Assembly (NCBI GenBank): GCA_964369405.1
Contig: CAYJGB010000017.1
Location: 1 to 40,042 of the forward strand
Length of the DNA stretch: 40,042 nt
Direction: 5' to 3'
From: CAYJFG01 sp964369405
Lineage (GTDB): Bacteria > Bacillota > Clostridia > Oscillospirales > Acutalibacteraceae
The stretch's first letter is position 1; the number at the start of each line of letters is the position of its first letter. Shown here one piece after another: positions 15,875-23,605 of this stretch. The notes below the pieces were generated by a model that had not been told where the DNA came from, ran no database searches, and was given only the letters and a program-made list of their open reading frames with translations. Made by a program: the position numbers and the translations under genes.

Positions 15875-17307
15875 ACATTTTAGAAGCTGTTCAAACAGCG
15901 TACAAAGAGTTAGACATATGCGACTTATCAGAAGATTACAACAATATAAACTTGTGGAAAGACATATATAAAGGTGATGTTGCATGGAAGAAAGCTAAAC
16001 GCAGTGGGCTAGCACAAAAAAACACAAGAGCTATCAATATGTTAAACACTGCTAAAGTTTTAACTGATGAACTCTCAACACTCTGCTTTTCGGAGCAAGT
16101 TGAGATTACAGTAAACAACGATAACGCACAAAAGTATTTACATAAACAGCTTGAAAATAACGGATTTTGGAATAACGCACCTAATTTTTTAACAAGAGTA
16201 TTTGTATTAGGTTCCGGTGTGATTAAAGTGTTTGCAAAAGACAATAATGCATATATAGACTACGTATCTATTGAAAATTTTTTACCTATTGAATGGACTA
16301 GCAAAGAAATTACAGGAGGTGTATTTCAAACTGTAACCCATAAAGGTGATGAAGTATATACGCTGTTAGAAAGGCATTTTACAGACCTTCAAGGATATAA
16401 AATTGAGTTTAAATTATTTCACAGTGAAAACGACGAAGATATAGGAAGTGAAATTGAATTAAACACCTTATATCCAAATTTAAGACCTTTAGTTACATAC
16501 GATAAGCAAGATGTCAAGATGTTTAGCGTGCTTAAAACTGCTATTGACAACAATTTAGATTTTGACTCACCACTTGGTGTATCAGTATTTGAAAACGCAC
16601 GTGATACGCTAAAAGCGTTAGATGTTGCTTTTGATAGCTTTTGTCGTGAGTTTGTTCTAGGGCGAAAAAGAATAATAGTTCCATCTTCTTCAATACGTAC
16701 AATTGTCAATCCAGACAGTGGCGAAATGGAACGCTACTTTGATGCAGATGATGAAGTGTACGAAGCTTTAAAATGCGAAGATGAAAATGATTTAAAGATA
16801 ACTGACAACACAATGGTTTTAAGGATTGACGAACACGTAAACGCTATTAATGCACTTTTAAACATACTATGTTTTCAGACAGGACTTTCAGCAGGCACGC
16901 TATCCTTTACAGGAGCAGAAGGAGTTAAGACTGCAACAGAAATAATATCACGAGATAGCAAAACAGCTAGAACTATTAAAAACAACAAAAACTTAATAAC
17001 AGAATGCATTGAAGATTTATGTTATGCAATTTTAAACATTGGTATAACTTTGGGCGATATAAAGAACGCTGACTATGTAGTTACAGTAGGCTTTAAAGAT
17101 AACATTATAATTGACGATAACACAATGATTGATAATAACATAAAGCTAGTACAATCTGGTCTTAAATCGAAAGTATCAGCTATTATGGAGGTGTTAAAGT
17201 GTGATGAAAAGACTGCACAAGAAGAACTATCTAAAATAGTAAAAGAACAAAATGTAAACGGTGTCACTATTGATGACTTTTTAAGTAGTGAGGGTGATAA
17301 CGAATGA
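15871..17307 (+). CDS. Portal protein (non-ATG start)
   Basis: A 478-residue SPP1-like portal that forms the DNA channel at the capsid vertex. The N-terminal helical part, RAINMLNTAKVLTDELSTL, the central wing and the LRIDEHVNAINALLNILCFQ and FTGAEGVKTATEII segments match phage portals. No ATG, GTG or TTG precedes the conserved region: the first is TTG 15952, which has no ribosome-binding site and would drop 27 residues. GGAGGTGA at 15859-15866 points to ATA 15871 (or ATT 15868). GTG 15863 is in another frame. It overlaps terL by ATAA and the next gene by 4 bp. Confidence 0.9.
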   Translation: MNILEAVQTAYKELDICDLSEDYNNINLWKDIYKGDVAWKKAKRSGLAQKNTRAINMLNTAKVLTDELSTLCFSEQVEITVNNDNAQKYLHKQLENNGFWNNAPNFLTRVFVLGSGVIKVFAKDNNAYIDYVSIENFLPIEWTSKEITGGVFQTVTHKGDEVYTLLERHFTDLQGYKIEFKLFHSENDEDIGSEIELNTLYPNLRPLVTYDKQDVKMFSVLKTAIDNNLDFDSPLGVSVFENARDTLKALDVAFDSFCREFVLGRKRIIVPSSSIRTIVNPDSGEMERYFDADDEVYEALKCEDENDLKITDNTMVLRIDEHVNAINALLNILCFQTGLSAGTLSFTGAEGVKTATEIISRDSKTARTIKNNKNLITECIEDLCYAILNIGITLGDIKNADYVVTVGFKDNIIIDDNTMIDNNIKLVQSGLKSKVSAIMEVLKCDEKTAQEELSKIVKEQNVNGVTIDDFLSSEGDNE

Positions 17308-18860
17308 CACCACTAGAGCTTATGGAAGAGGCAGAACCTTTATCAGCTTTATATACAGGACTTGAAACAGACTTAATCAAAAACATAGCTGACTGTTTAG
17401 CAACCGACAAATTAGAAACAGATACAGCAAAATGGAAAATCAAAAAACTAGCACAACTAGGCGCATTAAATCAAAAAAACATTAAGTTAATAGCAGAGTA
17501 TGCAAAGATAGCACCAACGCTACTAGAAATCGCATTAACTAATTCAGCATTAAAAACTATTGAAGAAATAGAGCCTATGTATAGAACTATAGTTAAAGAC
17601 GGTATAATCAAAGACACAACTGTCCCTTTAAGCACAACTGTAGAAAACAGTATTAAGGCGTATTACAAACAAGCAGATGATGCACTCAATTTAGTTAATA
17701 CTACAATGTCATATAAAGCAAATATTGCAGCTCAAAAAGTGATAAACGATACAGCAGAACTTGCACAAAAACAAAGCTATATTGATATGTTAAATAAATC
17801 TACTGGAAAAGTAGTAACTGGAATAGAGAGCAGACAGTCAGCACTTAGACAAACCATTACAGAAATGGCAGACAAAGGTATACCGGCATTTACAGATAAA
17901 TTAGGTAGAGAGTGGTCGCCAGAGGGATACATTAATATGTGCATACGCACTACAAACGCTAATGTAGCACGTCAAGTAACGTTTGATAGAATGGATGCGT
18001 ATGGTATTTCATTAATTGAAATAGACAGCCACAGTGGAGCAAGACCAAAATGTGCTAAGGACCAAGGACGAATATTTGACAGAACAAACAAGTCAACAAA
18101 ATATCCACACTGGAGTGCAAGCTCATTTGGAGATAAAGACGGATTGTTTGGTATAAATTGCAGACATAGAGGTTATCCGTTTGTAGATGGAGAAGATATT
18201 CAACGTTACTATCCAATAGACAAAGAAAAAAACGACAAAGTATATAAGCAGGCACAAAAGCAACGTGAATTAGAACGAAACGTTCGTACAAGCAAAAGAG
18301 AATGTATAGCACTAGATAGCGTAGATGATAAAGAGGGCTTCCAAAAAGCAAGCGTTAAACTCAAAGAGCGTGAAAATCGTCTAAAACAGTATTGTAAAGA
18401 TACAAACAGAGCATATAAACCAGATAGAACTGCTGTTGTGGGGTATAATAAAAGTTTGTCACAAAAAACATTAAAATCTTATAAAAATGACTTGTATAAT
18501 AGAGATTATGAGAGTATAATTAACTTAAAAGGCACGCTATCTAATTACGATGCAAGAAAGTGGTATATTGCTCAAGATAATAAAATCCCTTCAATGATAG
18601 ACAAACGTCTCTCGTTAGAAAATCAAGCAAGGCAAGCTTGCGAATTAAGGAATACTTACAGAACTCAAGCTAGAGAGTTAATGAAAGACCAAAATAAGCG
18701 AAAAGAGCTAGATAAAACAGACCCAAACAAAACCTTTGAGGAACTTCTTGAAGATAAAATCAAACGAAAACATATAACTAAAGAAGAAGCTGTTCAAGAT
18801 ATTTTAAAGACAGCTACCAAGACTAGAGAATCTGTAAACAAAAAATTTGGATTGGAGTGA
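17304..18860 (+). CDS. Phage minor capsid protein 2 (MuF-like)
   Basis: A 518-residue minor head protein of the Phage_min_cap2 group, related to the SPP1 gp7/MuF fold and normally encoded right after the portal. Its core, about residues 195-300, has IDSHSGARPKCAKDQGRIF, a spaced tryptophan region and GINCRHRGYPF, whose Cys/His residues are the family signature. The long charged C-terminus has RNA-binding-like and coiled-coil character. It is probably injected with, or holds, the DNA. Start ATG overlaps the portal stop. Confidence 0.9.
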   Translation: MTPLELMEEAEPLSALYTGLETDLIKNIADCLATDKLETDTAKWKIKKLAQLGALNQKNIKLIAEYAKIAPTLLEIALTNSALKTIEEIEPMYRTIVKDGIIKDTTVPLSTTVENSIKAYYKQADDALNLVNTTMSYKANIAAQKVINDTAELAQKQSYIDMLNKSTGKVVTGIESRQSALRQTITEMADKGIPAFTDKLGREWSPEGYINMCIRTTNANVARQVTFDRMDAYGISLIEIDSHSGARPKCAKDQGRIFDRTNKSTKYPHWSASSFGDKDGLFGINCRHRGYPFVDGEDIQRYYPIDKEKNDKVYKQAQKQRELERNVRTSKRECIALDSVDDKEGFQKASVKLKERENRLKQYCKDTNRAYKPDRTAVVGYNKSLSQKTLKSYKNDLYNRDYESIINLKGTLSNYDARKWYIAQDNKIPSMIDKRLSLENQARQACELRNTYRTQARELMKDQNKRKELDKTDPNKTFEELLEDKIKRKHITKEEAVQDILKTATKTRESVNKKFGLE

Positions 18861-18868
18861 TATATTTT

Positions 18869-19108
18869 ATGTTTGAATATAATATTTGCACAAACCCTAA
18901 CGAAGATATTTATAAAAAACAATGTAAAGCGTTAGAAAAAAACATACCTAATATTAAGAAAATTCGTGAGTTGCATGATGTTGATGACACTAAAATAATG
19001 ATATATGAAAAAGACGGAAAAGAAATTATTGTAAAAAACAGTTATTATGTAGGTGCCGTTTTTATCGAGTCTGAAATAGAACTTGAACAATTCTTCAAGA
19101 ACAAATAA
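18869..19108 (+). CDS. Hypothetical protein (79 aa) of the head module
   Basis: A 79-residue protein of mixed alpha/beta character beginning MFEYNICTNPNED. I chose ATG 18869; an in-frame GTG at 18857 lies within the ribosome-binding site TTGGAGTGA. It is not a recognised structural protein. It may be a moron, since an internal terminator follows at 19228-19259. Confidence 0.6.
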   Translation: MFEYNICTNPNEDIYKKQCKALEKNIPNIKKIRELHDVDDTKIMIYEKDGKEIIVKNSYYVGAVFIESEIELEQFFKNK

Positions 19109-19227
19109 ACCCCTAAATAAGCAACTTTAATAATAGATAGGTAAAAAGTTACTACTTTGTTCTAAAAACCAAAATTAAACGGATTTAAACACACTTTAAA
19201 CGCAATTAAAACTAAATATAAATTTAA

Positions 19228-19259
19228 AAAGTATTATACACAAGTATAGTGCTTTTTTT
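19228..19259 (+). terminator. Internal rho-independent terminator before the scaffold gene
   Basis: AAAGTATTATAC (19228-19239) pairs with GTATAGTGCTTT (19244-19255) through a 4-nt loop, with two wobbles, followed by seven Ts. It lies inside the late operon. Downstream, before the scaffold gene, the 94 bases hold two GTGGTTAA copies (19284, 19302) and a ribosome-binding site, but no clear promoter. Confidence 0.75.
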
Positions 19260-19353
19260 GTTGCAATTTTTATTAAAAGAGAGGTGGTTAATAGTCCAAT
19301 AGTGGTTAAGACATTAAACTGTTCACAAATAAAAAAAACAAGGAGATACGAGC

Positions 19354-19815
19354 ATGGACGAAACAAAAGACAAAGATTTAGAGAAAGATGAGCAAGAAGA
19401 ACAAACAAACGAAGAAACAGAGAAAAACGAACAAAACACTGACAATGACAATCAAAGTAAAGGAGATGATAACAGTAAATCTAAGACAGACGATAACTCA
19501 AGCAAGCAAGACAATAACAGTGATGATATAAAAGCACAAAATGAGAAAATATCAAACCTTGAAAGCAAGCTAATTTGCTATGAAAAAGGTGTAGTTAAAG
19601 ACAGTGTTAATGATGTTATTGCTATTGCAAAATCGTATGTAAACGATAAAACAGACATAAACAAAGCTGTAGACATGGTGCTTAAAAAGTATCCGACTTT
19701 TGCAAATTCACAAAATGGTGATATTTTTGACTCTGGTGTAAAATCTAAGGGTGGTAACACAACACTTAGTGGAGTAGAAAAAGCATTTTATAAAAGAAAT
19801 CCAAGTTTAAAATAA
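19354..19815 (+). CDS. Capsid scaffolding protein
   Basis: A 153-residue protein with an extremely acidic, Asp/Glu/Asn/Lys-rich, low-complexity N-terminal half, then a coiled-coil segment (NEKISNLESKLICYEKG) and a small helical C-terminal end. This composition and its position directly before the major capsid gene match phage scaffolding proteins, which guide procapsid assembly and leave. Start ATG follows AAGGAG. The C-terminal YKRNPSLK is common in GP20-like scaffolds. No protease motif was seen. Confidence 0.8.
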   Translation: MDETKDKDLEKDEQEEQTNEETEKNEQNTDNDNQSKGDDNSKSKTDDNSSKQDNNSDDIKAQNEKISNLESKLICYEKGVVKDSVNDVIAIAKSYVNDKTDINKAVDMVLKKYPTFANSQNGDIFDSGVKSKGGNTTLSGVEKAFYKRNPSLK

Positions 19816-19840
19816 TAAAAAATATGAAAAGAGGTAAATC

Positions 19841-20686
19841 ATGCCACACGAACAAAGAGACAGATATTCAAAATTAATACTTGCAAAATTAAGACAAGAC
19901 TTAGTCTTAAAAGACGGAGTAGTATTTAACAACGATTACGAGGGTAGCCCAAAGGCTGGTAAAGTTAAAATCCCTGTGCGTGATACAGAGGTAGAAGTAT
20001 CTGATTACGACAAAGCAAAAGGTGTAACTGCAGGTACAGGCACTACAACATATGACAGTATGACAATAGATAAAGACAAAGTAATAAACGAAATTATTGA
20101 CGGCTATGATGCACAATCAGTACCAGACGGAATATTTGCTGAAAGGTTAGATAGTGCATCGTATTCACTTGCTAAAACTATAGACGGCGACGGTGGGAAA
20201 ACGCTTATTGACGGAGCTACTAAAAATCATATGGGGTCAACGTCAATTACTAAGGCTAACATATACGAAAAAGTAATAGTTGCTGCAAGAACTGCACTAT
20301 CAAAAGCGTATGTACCAAACGACGGCAAAAGATTTATGTTAGCAACTCCAGACACTATGGCATTAATAATAACGGCTCCGGAGTTTATACACGCATCTAA
20401 CTTAGGTGATGAAGTTATAAAAGAAGGTGTTATTGGTAAAATTGCTGGATTTAAAGTTATTGAATGGAACACAGACGAATCAAACTTAATAGCATTGTTT
20501 GGCCATCTACGATTTGCAACACGTGCTAAAGAGTTTGCAGTTGATGTACATATTCAAGACTTGTCTGGTTCTGGTAATTATATTGGTGCAAGTGCTGTAC
20601 AAGGCAGAAAAGTATACGGACATAAGGTGTTACGAAGCACAGCAATTCAAAGCTATTATAGTGGTTCTGCAGCAAGTAGCGAATAA
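19841..20686 (+). CDS. Major capsid protein
   Basis: A 281-residue coat protein placed between scaffold and connectors. The pattern, EGSPKAGKVKIPVRD, then YDKAKGVTAG, MTIDKDKVINEIIDGYDA and VQGRKVYGHKVLRS near the end, fits the HK97-fold coat proteins of the N4-gp56/P22-like branch in Firmicutes siphophages. A start ATG follows AAGAGG. Its last base is shared with the next ATG (TAATG). Confidence 0.88.
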   Translation: MPHEQRDRYSKLILAKLRQDLVLKDGVVFNNDYEGSPKAGKVKIPVRDTEVEVSDYDKAKGVTAGTGTTTYDSMTIDKDKVINEIIDGYDAQSVPDGIFAERLDSASYSLAKTIDGDGGKTLIDGATKNHMGSTSITKANIYEKVIVAARTALSKAYVPNDGKRFMLATPDTMALIITAPEFIHASNLGDEVIKEGVIGKIAGFKVIEWNTDESNLIALFGHLRFATRAKEFAVDVHIQDLSGSGNYIGASAVQGRKVYGHKVLRSTAIQSYYSGSAASSE

Positions 20687-21042
20687 TGGTAGATTTAGCA
20701 TATTATCAAGATGTGTATAAAGGTGATGAAGTTACTGTACAAGATTTTGATAGACTAGAACTTCAAGCAAGTCAAATTGTAAATGCTATAACTGGATATA
20801 AAATAAAAGATATAGACAGTTATAGCGATTTTATAAAAGAACAGATAAAACAAGCAGTATGTTATCAAATTGATTATATAAGCGAAAACGGTGGAGTTAC
20901 AACAAGTGAGGGTTCAGTTGCTATCGGTAAATTTAGCTATAACAACTCACAAAACAGTAACACAGAAGTGTTAGTGTCACCTATGGTGTATATGTGCTTA
21001 GAACCAACAGGACTGTTGTACAGAGGTGATGTATATGTATAA
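20686..21042 (+). CDS. Head-tail connector (gp15/gp6-like adaptor)
   Basis: A 118-residue, mainly helical protein immediately after the coat gene, matching in length and position the first head-tail adaptor ring that docks under the portal. The C-terminal half has GVTTSEGSVAIGKFSY and ends with the loop typical of these adaptors. It overlaps the coat gene by one base and the next gene by 8 bp. Confidence 0.78.
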   Translation: MVDLAYYQDVYKGDEVTVQDFDRLELQASQIVNAITGYKIKDIDSYSDFIKEQIKQAVCYQIDYISENGGVTTSEGSVAIGKFSYNNSQNSNTEVLVSPMVYMCLEPTGLLYRGDVYV

Positions 21043-21367
21043 GCCTATACCTAAAAAATTATTAATACATAATATAGAAATTAGAAAAAAGCCAATACCC
21101 GACAAATGGGGAAACTCTAACGAACCACGACCAACAAAAATTAACAACGTACGCATAGAACCTATCAACAAGCAAGTTTTATCTAATACAAATACTCAAG
21201 TAACCTTATCAGCTTTATTGTTTTATGATATCAAGAACTCATCACCACATTATAATTTTACTGTTGGTGATGAAGTCACTTTTAATAATCAAAAATATAC
21301 AGTTGAAACAATAGAGCCGATATACACTAACAAATTACACCATTTAGAAATAGGTTTAAAAATATGA
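21035..21367 (+). CDS. Putative minor capsid/stopper protein (Minor_capsid_1-like)
   Basis: A 110-residue beta-rich protein with VTLSALLFYDIKNS and VGDEVTFNNQKYTVETI, the pattern of Minor_capsid_1-type head-completion (stopper) proteins. Start ATG 21035 lies 8 nt after AGAGG; in-frame GTG 21026 and ATG 21029 overlap the ribosome-binding site. It is the second ring of the connector. Confidence 0.78.
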   Translation: MYKPIPKKLLIHNIEIRKKPIPDKWGNSNEPRPTKINNVRIEPINKQVLSNTNTQVTLSALLFYDIKNSSPHYNFTVGDEVTFNNQKYTVETIEPIYTNKLHHLEIGLKI

Positions 21368-21711
21368 ATGCTAATTTTAAGTTTGATAGACACGCTACAA
21401 TAGCACGACTGATAACAGCAAAAAACAAAGCTATTACAGCAGTTTCTGAAAAAGCACTAAAAGACAGTAATAAGTATTGTAAATTCGACCAAGGCGAACT
21501 TATGGACAGTGCTATAAAATCAAGCAAACCAGAAGAGGGGCTTTTGATATGGGACTCAGTATATGCTAAACGTCAGTACTATTTAGACACAGCAAACACA
21601 GAAGAAAACGAAAACGCTCAAAAAATGTGGGCACACGTGGCACATGACAAACACGGTAAAGAGTGGAAAGTAAAAGCACAAGAGGAATTTGAAAGGCAGG
21701 CTAAAAAATGA
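21364..21711 (+). CDS. Putative minor capsid/tail-completion protein (Minor_capsid_2-like)
   Basis: A 115-residue protein. The N-terminal helix is followed by FDQGELMDSAIKSS and LLIWDSVYAKRQYYL, then HGKEWKVKAQEEFERQAKK, the usual order of Minor_capsid_2 proteins (gp10/HK97-gp10-like), which complete the neck. It overlaps both neighbours by 4 bp. Confidence 0.8.
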   Translation: MNANFKFDRHATIARLITAKNKAITAVSEKALKDSNKYCKFDQGELMDSAIKSSKPEEGLLIWDSVYAKRQYYLDTANTEENENAQKMWAHVAHDKHGKEWKVKAQEEFERQAKK

Positions 21712-22076
21712 CCATTCAAAACAAAATATTTGACTATGTTACAAATATGTTTGATGTTCAAGTGTCAAATAAATTAGATGCTACAAATTCAATCGCTGCA
21801 CAAATAGCAACTATCAACATTAATGACTTTGACTTAAACAACAATTCAAATCAAACAATGTCAATACTTTTGTTAGGCAAAGACAAAGACCAGTTAGCAC
21901 TGTCAGACAAGTTATTTAGCATTTGTAACAAAATATCTAAACGTCAAAAACATCAACATAACATATACAAGATAGATGTAGCAACTCCACCCTCTTTAGT
22001 TACACAAGAGGGTGAGTACTATATTTGGAGTTGTATTATAGAAGTAAGATATATTATTAATTTAGAGGAGGACTAA
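21708..22076 (+). CDS. Tail terminator-like protein (Minor_capsid_3-like)
   Basis: A 122-residue alpha/beta protein between neck and tail-tube genes. MSILLLGKDKDQLALSDKLFSICNKI, followed by the beta strand YYIWSCIIEVRYII at the C-terminus, fits the Minor_capsid_3/tail-terminator fold, which caps the tail tube and joins it to the head. The start overlaps the previous stop. Confidence 0.75.
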   Translation: MTIQNKIFDYVTNMFDVQVSNKLDATNSIAAQIATININDFDLNNNSNQTMSILLLGKDKDQLALSDKLFSICNKISKRQKHQHNIYKIDVATPPSLVTQEGEYYIWSCIIEVRYIINLEED

Positions 22077-22080
22077 ACTA

Positions 22081-22566
22081 ATGCCAGAAGAAAACACAAC
22101 ACCAATTGAGCAAAAATCAACGCAAGCAGAAATAACACTTAACTATGATTACACTTTTGAAATAAATACCACCCCAACAGCAGATGTAGAAACATTTGCA
22201 AGAGTTGGTGATGGATTTAATAATGTAACAAACGCATTAAACGAAGTGTTATATCAAGCATCATTTTTAACAGATTACGGATACGGCAGTACAGAAGTTA
22301 CTGGTGGACAACTTATAGTTACGCTGAGTGGTGTAAGAAAAATAGGCGACACTGCACAAGATTACATTTTCAGTGATGCAGTTAAAAACAACTTTGGAAA
22401 AGCACGTAAAACAACTTTCAAAATGATAGATACTCAAGGTAATACTATTAGTGGTAGTTGTACACTAGCAAAAATCACCGAAAGTGGTGGTGACAGTAAC
22501 CAACCAAACGCTGTAACTGTAGAAATCCATTTTAACGGGAAACCAACATATACGCAGGCAACATAA
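22081..22566 (+). CDS. Major tail (tube) protein
   Basis: A 161-residue beta-rich protein with ITLNYDYTFEINTT and VGDGFNNVTNALNEVLYQ, then GGQLIVTLSGVRKIGD and a C-terminal beta segment (NAVTVEIHFNGKP). These are hallmarks of siphophage tail-tube proteins. It polymerises around the tape measure. Start ATG follows AGGAGG. Confidence 0.88.
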   Translation: MPEENTTPIEQKSTQAEITLNYDYTFEINTTPTADVETFARVGDGFNNVTNALNEVLYQASFLTDYGYGSTEVTGGQLIVTLSGVRKIGDTAQDYIFSDAVKNNFGKARKTTFKMIDTQGNTISGSCTLAKITESGGDSNQPNAVTVEIHFNGKPTYTQAT

Positions 22567-22594
22567 TAAAAATAAAATCAAGGAGTGATGTAAT

Positions 22595-23023
22595 ATGGCA
22601 TATCAAGTAAGGCAAAAACAGAGGATACAAGAAGAACTAGAAATAACTAATGCTTGTGGTGATAATTCGATAACCTTAAAAACTGACATAAATATAACAC
22701 AAGTAGCAAAAGAGTTAAGAGGGCTGTTTGTAAAACTTGTAGAAACACAGAAAAATGTAGAAAAATCTGCTACTGACGAAAACATAGAGAAAGTAGGAAA
22801 TACTTTTATAGCACTGTTAAAACTGATATTTAGAGAAGAACAAACGCAGACTATACTACGTTTTTACGAGAGCGATTATGCTGAGATGATAAGCGATATA
22901 TCACCTTTTATTTTTGACGTTGTTAAGCCTGCAATTGATAAATATGTATCAGATTACAAAACAAATCTAGCTAAGAATAACAATCTAAACAGAAGACAGA
23001 AACGCAAACTAAAAAACGGATAA
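22595..23023 (+). CDS. Tail assembly chaperone, gpG-like
   Basis: A 142-residue helical, acidic protein between tail tube and tape measure, in the position of lambda gpG. The last codons are CTA AAA AAC GGA TAA: the heptamer A AAA AAC is a canonical -1 slippery site immediately before the stop. A -1 shift there enters the downstream Gp15-like frame and would give a fusion of about 336 residues, equivalent to gpGT. Both products would coat the tape measure and recruit tube subunits. The stop overlaps the next ATG (TAATG). Confidence 0.8.
   Translation: MAYQVRQKQRIQEELEITNACGDNSITLKTDINITQVAKELRGLFVKLVETQKNVEKSATDENIEKVGNTFIALLKLIFREEQTQTILRFYESDYAEMISDISPFIFDVVKPAIDKYVSDYKTNLAKNNNLNRRQKRKLKNG
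23011..23017 (+). other. Probable programmed -1 frameshift site of the tail chaperones
   Basis: AAAAAAC is in the X XXY YYZ register relative to the upstream gene. After slippage the codons read CGG ATA ATG and run directly into the downstream gene's frame. Tail-chaperone genes at this position use -1 frameshifting in many long-tailed phages. Confidence 0.65.
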
Positions 23024-23604
23024 TGAAAAATAAAAAATATACAATTCACAAATTCAAGAACAAAAAATACAAGCTAGATTTAGATTTTAAAAACGTGCTA
23101 AAAGCGTATGAAGTGTTTGATGATGATATTTTAACAGACTTCGAAAAATCTCAAGCGTTTATTTATATAATTTCAAAAAAAGCATACAGGTTATCACAAA
23201 ATGACCTTATGCTTTTTTTAGATGAAGTTGTAAAAAAATATATAAACACTAGCACAAAAGCTAGTAAGAAAAATAATACTAAGTGTGTTGATTTTAAAGA
23301 AGATGAAAACTACATTAAATCAGCGTTTAAACAGTCATATAACATAGATTTAAGTGTAGATTATTTAGATTGGTTAGATTTTGTATCATACTTTCAAGGC
23401 TTGCCAGACGACACTAAGATAAGAGAAATAATGTCAATTAGAGCAAGACCAATACCAACAAGAACAAAATACAACGCTGATGAGATTAATAACCTTTTAG
23501 AACTTAAAGAATTTTATGCACTAAACAGTGTTTCTAAAGAGAATAATTTTAACAGTGCAATAGGTAATTTATTCTCAATTCTTAAGCGAAGGGCGGTGAA
23601 CTGA
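23023..23604 (+). CDS. Gp15-family tail assembly protein (gpT-like)
   Basis: A 193-residue protein of the phage Gp15 family. LDLDFKNVLKAYEVFDDD near the N-terminus and WLDFVSYFQGLP, IREIMSIRARPIP and LLELKEFYAL further on are typical. It occupies the second tail-chaperone slot. Besides frameshift fusion, it could be made separately from its own ATG, which overlaps the upstream stop. Its product should connect the tape measure with tube assembly. Confidence 0.85.
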   Translation: MKNKKYTIHKFKNKKYKLDLDFKNVLKAYEVFDDDILTDFEKSQAFIYIISKKAYRLSQNDLMLFLDEVVKKYINTSTKASKKNNTKCVDFKEDENYIKSAFKQSYNIDLSVDYLDWLDFVSYFQGLPDDTKIREIMSIRARPIPTRTKYNADEINNLLELKEFYALNSVSKENNFNSAIGNLFSILKRRAVN

Positions 23605-23605
23605 T

